Shown here: piece by piece, positions 58,752 through 64,000 of the stretch
Layout: each line of letters opens with the position of its first letter
Numbering within the stretch: position 1 is the stretch's first letter
Assembly: GCA_030539295.1 (NCBI GenBank)
Contig: JAUNSJ010000001.1
Span: 168,023 to 232,022, forward strand
Origin: Planctomycetia bacterium
GTDB taxonomy: Bacteria > Planctomycetota > Planctomycetia > Pirellulales > Thermoguttaceae
DNA: 64,000 bases
Direction: 5' to 3'
The notes under the pieces: generated by a model
Databases searched by the model: none
What the model saw: only the letters and a program-made list of their open reading frames with translations
Told to the model about the DNA's origin: nothing
Made by a program: the position numbers and the translations under genes

Positions 58752-60920
58752 ATGTATCGTGTGCTTAAGCGGGATGGACAATTTGTCGATTTTAATCTGT
58801 CAAAAATTTGTATAGCTATAACGATGGCATTTGAATCGCAGAAGCGTCAGTACAATGGCGATATTATTCAAATGCTGGCCTTACAGGTTACCTCTGATTA
58901 TGAACGAAAGATTCGGGATAACGCGATTTTCGTCGAGGATATCCAAGACAGTGTCGAGTCCGTTTTGATTCGGACGGGCTACGAAGAAGTGGCCAAGGCG
59001 TACATATTATATCGAAAACAGCACGAAAACATAAGAAACATGAAGGCGACCATGCTGGATTACAAGAAGCTGGTTGACAAATATGTGAAGGAGACGGACT
59101 GGCGTGTCAAGGAGAACTCGACGGTAACCTACTCGGTGGGCGGACTCATTTTGAGCAACTCCGGCGCTATAACGGCGAACTACTGGCTCTCGGAAGTCTA
59201 TGACAACGAAATCGCAGAAGCTCATCGTAATGCCGACTTTCATCTGCACGATCTCTCCATGTTGACCGGATATTGCGCGGGGTGGTCGCTGCGTCAGTTG
59301 ATTCAGGAAGGACTGGGCGGGATACCAGGCAAGATAACCTCAAGTCCGGCTCGCCATTTGGCAACGCTATGCAATCAGATGGTAAATTTTCTCGGTATTA
59401 TGCAAAATGAATGGGCAGGCGCGCAGGCATTCTCTTCGTTCGATACGTATCTGGCTCCGTTTGTTCGGGCGGATAATTTATCCTATGACGCGGTCAAAAA
59501 ATGTGTGGAATCATTTATCTACGGCGTTAATACCCCGAGCCGCTGGGGGACCCAGGCTCCCTTCTCGAACATAACGCTCGACTGGACCGTTCCGGGCGAC
59601 CTGGCGGAGCAGAAGGCGATCGTCGGAGGTCAGGAGATGAACTTTACCTACGGTGAATGCAAACGAGAAATGGACATGATCAATCGTGCCTTTATAGAAA
59701 TTATGCTCGAAGGCGACGCAAACGGGCGCGGGTTCCAGTATCCGATCCCGACCTATTCCATTACCGACTCATTCGACTGGTCCGATACAGTAAACAATCG
59801 TCTCCTGTTTGAAATGACAGCAAAGTACGGAACGCCCTATTTTTCCAATTATGTTAACAGTGAAATGGCGCCGGACGATGTGCGAAGCATGTGCTGTCGT
59901 TTGCGTCTGGATTTGCGTGAACTGCGTAAGAAGTCCGGCGGTTTCTTCGGGAGCGGTGAAAGTACCGGCAGTATCGGCGTTGTCACAATCAATATGCCAC
60001 GGATTGCTTATCTTGCAAAAAATGAAAATGATTTCTACGCAAGGCTCAATCACCTGATGGACCTGGCCGCCCGTTCCCTGAAAATCAAACGAAAAGTCAT
60101 TACAAAACTGCTCGATGAAGGTTTGTATCCTTACACCAGGCATTATCTCGGAACGTTCGCCAATCACTTTTCGACAATAGGGCTGATCGGTATGAACGAG
60201 GTTGGTCTGAACGCGAGTTGGCTCGGCGGCGATATGACCGATCGGAAAACGCAACAGTTTACGAAAGAAGTTCTCACACACATGCGGAACCGTCTCTCCG
60301 ATTATCAAGAGCAGTACGGTGACCTTTATAATCTTGAGGCGACGCCGGCGGAGTCGACGTCCTTCCGGCTGGCGATACATGATGTGCAGCAGTATCCTGA
60401 AATAAAAACGGCCGCTCAAGGCGAGAAGACTCCTTACTACACGAACAGTTCCCATCTCCCGGTAGGAAGTACGGATGACCTGTTCGAAGCCCTGGACGCG
60501 CAGGACGAGCTTCAAACGCTGTACACTTCCGGGACAGTTTTTCATGCTTTTCTCGGTGAGAAACTCTCGAGTTGGAAGTCGGCGGCTATTCTTGTACGTA
60601 AAATCGCAGAAAATTATAAATTACCCTATTATACACTCTCGCCAACTTATTCCATTTGCCAACGTCACGGTTATCTGCCAGGGGAAGTCGCTACGTGTCC
60701 CCACTGCGGCAAGAGCACGGAAATCTACAGCCGAATAACCGGATACTATCGCCCGGTCGGAAATTGGAACGACGGCAAGATGCAGGAATTTCGTGACCGC
60801 AGGGTCTATCGCGTAGAACCTGACACCATTCCTTTCTGTGGCCCTGCCGCGTCCATCACAGTGGGCGAGTCTGTTACTCCTGACGGTTTTTCCGCCGCAC
60901 GCCGGGTCAAAAACGCGTAA
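58752..60920 (+). CDS. nrdD: Anaerobic (class III) ribonucleoside-triphosphate reductase
   Basis: This 722-residue glycyl-radical enzyme makes deoxyribonucleotides without oxygen. An ATP-cone regulatory domain (YRVLKRDGQFVDFNLSKI) opens the protein. The catalytic barrel includes NADFHLHDLSMLTGYCAGW, VNFLGIMQNEWAGAQAFSS and GVNTPSRWGTQAPFSN. The C-terminal zinc site uses Cys636, His639 region, Cys649 and Cys652 (TCPHCG). The glycyl-radical loop is SRITGYYRPV with Gly664. AAGGAG lies 8 nt before the ATG. Control by a cobalamin riboswitch implies that a B12-dependent (class II) reductase exists elsewhere in the genome. dcd follows by 22 bp. Confidence 0.96.
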   Translation: MYRVLKRDGQFVDFNLSKICIAITMAFESQKRQYNGDIIQMLALQVTSDYERKIRDNAIFVEDIQDSVESVLIRTGYEEVAKAYILYRKQHENIRNMKATMLDYKKLVDKYVKETDWRVKENSTVTYSVGGLILSNSGAITANYWLSEVYDNEIAEAHRNADFHLHDLSMLTGYCAGWSLRQLIQEGLGGIPGKITSSPARHLATLCNQMVNFLGIMQNEWAGAQAFSSFDTYLAPFVRADNLSYDAVKKCVESFIYGVNTPSRWGTQAPFSNITLDWTVPGDLAEQKAIVGGQEMNFTYGECKREMDMINRAFIEIMLEGDANGRGFQYPIPTYSITDSFDWSDTVNNRLLFEMTAKYGTPYFSNYVNSEMAPDDVRSMCCRLRLDLRELRKKSGGFFGSGESTGSIGVVTINMPRIAYLAKNENDFYARLNHLMDLAARSLKIKRKVITKLLDEGLYPYTRHYLGTFANHFSTIGLIGMNEVGLNASWLGGDMTDRKTQQFTKEVLTHMRNRLSDYQEQYGDLYNLEATPAESTSFRLAIHDVQQYPEIKTAAQGEKTPYYTNSSHLPVGSTDDLFEALDAQDELQTLYTSGTVFHAFLGEKLSSWKSAAILVRKIAENYKLPYYTLSPTYSICQRHGYLPGEVATCPHCGKSTEIYSRITGYYRPVGNWNDGKMQEFRDRRVYRVEPDTIPFCGPAASITVGESVTPDGFSAARRVKNA

Positions 60921-60942
60921 AGAATGAAAGGAAAGCCTCACC

Positions 60943-61473
60943 ATGATTTTATCCGGACTTGCCATAAAAAAAGAAATTCAGGCGGGCTCGATCGTTATTG
61001 ACCCGTTCAATGACTCCCAGCTCAATCCGAACAGCTACAACCTGCGACTACACGATAAACTGCTTGTCTATCGTAACTTGCCTTTGGACATCAAGAAGGC
61101 GAACGATTATGAATTTATAACAATTCCGCCGGACGGGCTGATTCTTTATCCCGGTCAGCTTTATTTGGGGCGGTCGCTGGAATATACCCGGACTGACCGA
61201 TTTGTGCCTATGCTGGAAGGCCGTTCCTCAATGGGACGTCTTGGCCTGTGCGTTCACATTACAGCCGGCTTTGGCGACGTTGGCTTTGCCGGCTTCTGGA
61301 CCCTCGAAATCCATGTGATTATGCCTGTTCGAATTTATCCGGAGATCGAAATATGCCAAATCTACTACCACACGATTGAAGGGGATTTTCTCCCTTATAA
61401 AAACGGTAAATATCAGAACAATACGGAAGTGCAGCCGAGTATGTCGTGGAAGGATTTTGCGGCGGAGAAGTAG
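60943..61473 (+). CDS. dcd: dCTP deaminase
   Basis: This 176-residue enzyme converts dCTP to dUTP for thymidylate synthesis. The conserved LNPNSYNLRL, LYPGQLYLGRSLEYT, MLEGRSSMGRLGL (with the catalytic Glu in the downstream FWTLEIHVIMP) and ICQIYYH segments are present. Bifunctional dCTP deaminase/dUTPase cannot be excluded. It lies 22 bp after nrdD with GGAAAG upstream of ATG, so both share the riboswitch-controlled transcript and a nucleotide-supply role. Confidence 0.93.
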   Translation: MILSGLAIKKEIQAGSIVIDPFNDSQLNPNSYNLRLHDKLLVYRNLPLDIKKANDYEFITIPPDGLILYPGQLYLGRSLEYTRTDRFVPMLEGRSSMGRLGLCVHITAGFGDVGFAGFWTLEIHVIMPVRIYPEIEICQIYYHTIEGDFLPYKNGKYQNNTEVQPSMSWKDFAAEK

Positions 61474-61528
61474 CTCGCGTTGCGGACAGCATATTCCATT
61501 TTCCTTCGCGGACCAAGATTTTTCAGGA

Positions 61529-63685
61529 TTATTTCACCGTGGTCGTGGTCGCCTCACGAGGGACCGCGGCCCCGTTCTGCGCGGTGCGAGGGGCGATCGG
61601 TACTTCGTCTGCCACGCACTCACGATTCATCTTGTTCAGATGGTCTTTGAGCAGGCACAAAGTCTGGAAAATGGCCGCCGGGTGCGTGTGTACGGTCATG
61701 TGCGGCGCCGGTATGATGGTTTCACTCGACGCATTCTGCCGGTGCGAACTCTTCCATTCGACGACTCCATCACTTTTAACAGGCGAATACCAGCGCGACT
61801 CCAGTTCCGGCAAGACACCAACGATATTGTCGCGCGTAACATTGTCGGCAAGGTGACTGCTATCCATAGCCTTATAGACGGGGCACTCGGGCGCAAGAGA
61901 GGCGACACTCGTTCGTATCTTGAGCATGCGGTCGTCTTTGATCAAGCGGCTTTGAGAATCTAAAAAACTTGTAACAACCTGGCTGAACTGACTCGGCATG
62001 GCAATGAGCCGGTTGGCGAACCATTTCGTTATATCGTTGGCACTGTCACTTCCTTCGAACGGCGTTGCGATTGTAATGACTCGTCGCACCGACGGATTGG
62101 CCTGAAAGAAGAACCAATCCTGCAATTCGGCCTTAATTTCCGGGTCCAACTCGACTTCATCAAAGGAATGGTCGCTTATTAGATTCCAAAAATGGGTACC
62201 GCTGTCCATCGTTTGCATTTCGGCAATGAGGCCGCCCATGGAGTGCCCGATGAGGACCATTTCGTCAAGTTTTCGCTGCTTATGCTCCGGGTCGAGCGTG
62301 GCACGAATTTCCGTAAGGTCGTCGCGCAGTTCGGCCGCGGAGACCCAGAATGGCTGGCCACTCGGATAGAAGTAGAACCAGAATTGATAATGTTCACGAA
62401 TTTCGTCGTAGCTGCGAAGCGAGTTGAACATTTCCATCCAAGTCAGCGGGGATGACCACAGACCGTGAATCATGACGACGGGTATCTTACCAGGCTCGTA
62501 GGGCTGCATCATGTAGAGCCCTTTAAACGTTCGCGTATTCTCCGCGTCCAGGCCTGGTATCGGTTTGAGAAGTTCTTCCGGCCGAAAGAGGCCAACGGAA
62601 GAGGCAAGCTGATTCTGCGGCGAGGTCAGAAAGAAGGCAAGCGGTGTCGTTAAATCACTTTCCAATGGAATCGGGATGCCGTTTACCATCGCACTGGTCG
62701 CCACAAGCGGGTCGTACAGTTCCAAGATGGCGTCGGGCCCGTCCGCCTCTTGAAGGTTCCGGTCAAGGGGACGTAAAAAGGCCGTGACGGGAAAACAGAG
62801 TCCCAGTGGGTAATACTTCTCTTCGTGACGACCGGTGGGATTCTGCTTTCTTCTGGCGATGAGCGGAACGCCAAGTCCCCCCTGGCGATATTCATTTTCC
62901 ACGCCCACCAGTTCATAATCCCAGGCGAATTTAAAATAGTCAATCTCTTCCGGCTTCCAACTCCCGGTCGCCATGCGGCATTCGGCACGCCACTGATGTT
63001 CTCCGGAGGCGATTCTTAACTCTTCGCCCGGAATGAGTCGAAATTCCTGCTCGTTATTGAGCAGCAAACGTAAAAGGCGTTCAAGCGAGCCGTTATAGAG
63101 CAGGTAAATATCACGAAACTGTTCGTCGAACGGATTTTGCAAATGGATGTATTCCGGGTCGAACAGGAATCGATAACAGGCCAGGGAAGAAGAGGCGTAC
63201 AATTCGGCGGCCAGAGCGGTGTCCTTGGCCTCGCGTTTTCTTCCTTCCAGATGAGCCACTTCCGCAAACGACGCGATCAGGTCGGGAGTTGGCCGCTCTT
63301 CTATCTGCTCATACAAGTCGATCAGAGTATCCAGAGAAGGGTCGTCCGCATTGCGAAAGTCATACATGCGCAGCGTCAGGGACGTCTTGGCACTGTTCTG
63401 CGGACCGGTCGCGTAACCAATTCGGAACCGCTGCTCCACGGGCCGCTTCGCATTCGGTCGAAACTGCACCATTTTAAGGGAGCACCCCCAGGCACACGAC
63501 AGAATCAGAAGGATCAGGAAGCAGGCAGAAAAACTCTCTTGCCAGCGTGCAAGTCCGCAAGAGCACCCGACCTTGGTCAACAAATCGGAACCGGACGTAA
63601 GAGGCCGGCTTGGGAGCCGACCGTCTTGCGCGAGTTCTGCTCGAGCTCGCGAAGACGTTTTCGTTCGATTCCAATAGGAGAACAT
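61529..63685 (-). CDS. Exported lipase-like alpha/beta hydrolase
   Basis: This 718-residue protein has a long N-terminal segment and then a hydrophobic export signal (SACFLILLILSCAWGCSLK) with Cys residues that could act as a lipobox. The alpha/beta hydrolase core begins at KIPVVMIHGLWSSPLTWMEM (oxyanion HG). The nucleophile is Ser482 in LIGHSMGGLIAE. A region VRRVITIATPFEGSD and a later Asp/His (ESKWYS... and APHMTVHTHPAA-like) would complete the triad. The fold resembles triacylglycerol-lipase/palmitoyl-esterase types with a large N-terminal domain. Substrate unknown; placement in the envelope suggests lipid or ester hydrolysis. The start at 63685 has a poor ribosome site. Confidence 0.75.
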   Translation of the reverse strand: MFSYWNRTKTSSRARAELAQDGRLPSRPLTSGSDLLTKVGCSCGLARWQESFSACFLILLILSCAWGCSLKMVQFRPNAKRPVEQRFRIGYATGPQNSAKTSLTLRMYDFRNADDPSLDTLIDLYEQIEERPTPDLIASFAEVAHLEGRKREAKDTALAAELYASSSLACYRFLFDPEYIHLQNPFDEQFRDIYLLYNGSLERLLRLLLNNEQEFRLIPGEELRIASGEHQWRAECRMATGSWKPEEIDYFKFAWDYELVGVENEYRQGGLGVPLIARRKQNPTGRHEEKYYPLGLCFPVTAFLRPLDRNLQEADGPDAILELYDPLVATSAMVNGIPIPLESDLTTPLAFFLTSPQNQLASSVGLFRPEELLKPIPGLDAENTRTFKGLYMMQPYEPGKIPVVMIHGLWSSPLTWMEMFNSLRSYDEIREHYQFWFYFYPSGQPFWVSAAELRDDLTEIRATLDPEHKQRKLDEMVLIGHSMGGLIAEMQTMDSGTHFWNLISDHSFDEVELDPEIKAELQDWFFFQANPSVRRVITIATPFEGSDSANDITKWFANRLIAMPSQFSQVVTSFLDSQSRLIKDDRMLKIRTSVASLAPECPVYKAMDSSHLADNVTRDNIVGVLPELESRWYSPVKSDGVVEWKSSHRQNASSETIIPAPHMTVHTHPAAIFQTLCLLKDHLNKMNRECVADEVPIAPRTAQNGAAVPREATTTTVK

Positions 63686-63723
63686 GTCAGGAAAATTTTT
63701 CTCTTGTTAAGGATGCAGGACCT

Positions 63724-64000
63724 TCAATAACCACCAATACTGCCAGGCGCAAACGTGTTACTGCTCCCAGCTTCACTGTAGCTGGAAGGGGTCTGAGACC
63801 CACCGTAGCTCGGGAAAGGAGTGTTCGCTGACGGAAAAGCCGGTGACTGCGGATAGTCGTTTGCTGCGGGCGCCGCCTGTTGCGGGATCTGGGCGGGAAC
63901 GGTCGCAGGAGCACTTCCATAAGCACCACTTCCGGCAGCAGTCGGGCTGACTGCGCCGTAGCCGGGCGCCGTAGTCGCAGGACCAGCAGCTATTGCAGGA
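63724..64000 (-). CDS. Pro/Ala/Gly/Ser/Tyr-rich protein, C-terminal part (cut by window edge)
   Basis: An open frame enters from the right edge and stops with TGA at 63724-63726, giving 92 visible residues. The composition is low-complexity (Pro, Ala, Gly, Ser, Tyr and Gln), with short units such as PGYGAV, GAYGSAPATVP and PFPSYGGSQT and a final GSIGGY. It looks disordered and may be a surface or envelope protein tail. No family can be named from this part. It ends 38 bp before the start of the lipase-like gene on the same strand, so the two may be one operon. Confidence 0.65.
   Translation of the reverse strand, partial: PAIAAGPATTAPGYGAVSPTAAGSGAYGSAPATVPAQIPQQAAPAANDYPQSPAFPSANTPFPSYGGSQTPSSYSEAGSSNTFAPGSIGGY

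Overview
The window looks like chromosomal DNA of an anaerobic or microaerophilic member of the Planctomycetota, probably Pirellulales-like. This is inferred from gene content, not from a marker-gene search. The pointers are two DUF1559 prepilin-like proteins each paired with a small lipoprotein, a hydrazine-synthase-alpha-like cytochrome fused to a formylglycine-generating-enzyme domain, a beta-propeller cytochrome, a squalene-cyclase-fold membrane protein, XylR-type AraC regulators and many exported carbohydrate-active proteins with Sec or Tat signals. A class III (oxygen-sensitive) ribonucleotide reductase with its activase points to anaerobic life. No rRNA, tRNA, CRISPR array, integrase or transposase was recognised.

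Layout. 1-7.3 kb: the N-terminal part of a large beta-repeat surface protein cut by the left edge, a propeller/diheme cytochrome, an unknown protein, folP translationally coupled to an RNase HII-like protein, and a HAD phosphatase. 7.4-16.8 kb: peroxiredoxin, a truncated xylulokinase-family remnant, an exported sugar isomerase-fold protein, a ceramidase-fold hydrolase, an AlkZ-like protein, then a nucleoside-hydrolase/lipoprotein/DUF1559 operon divergent from a XylR-like regulator. 17-19 kb: fructose-bisphosphate aldolase and a YhaM-like nuclease. 19-33 kb: exported glycan enzymes (GH38-like, GH127, metallophosphoesterase), a radical SAM protein, a TlpA-like protein and a probable sialic-acid operon (lyase, SSS transporter, GntR/LacI-type regulator). 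33-46 kb: SGNH hydrolase, HzsA/FGE fusion, TPR protein, a tandem-repeat block, a trio of coiled-coil/membrane proteins, and a second DUF1559/lipoprotein/hydrolase operon. 46-64 kb: mostly housekeeping genes (AEC transporter, hemB, RNA-binding protein, sat, citrate synthase, rpsO-pnp, DtxR-type repressor, nrdG, cobalamin riboswitch-nrdD, dcd), then a lipase-like hydrolase and the C-terminus of a Pro/Gly/Ser/Tyr-rich protein at the right edge.

The most notable signals are regulatory. A 41-bp element (direct repeats plus a 16-bp palindrome) lies at the same place relative to the -35 box of two promoters 37 kb apart, one before the exported isomerase and one before the second DUF1559 operon, which suggests one regulon. 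A 16-bp perfect inverted repeat with a 7-bp centre forms two overlapping, mirror-image sigma70 promoters between the first DUF1559 operon and its XylR-like regulator. The second DUF1559 gene carries a run of 10 G just after its best start codon. With 10 G the reading frame is closed, while 11 or 8 G (or a -1 slip) would open it, so this is either a phase-variation/slippage switch or a homopolymer error. A cobalamin riboswitch precedes the B12-independent nrdD.
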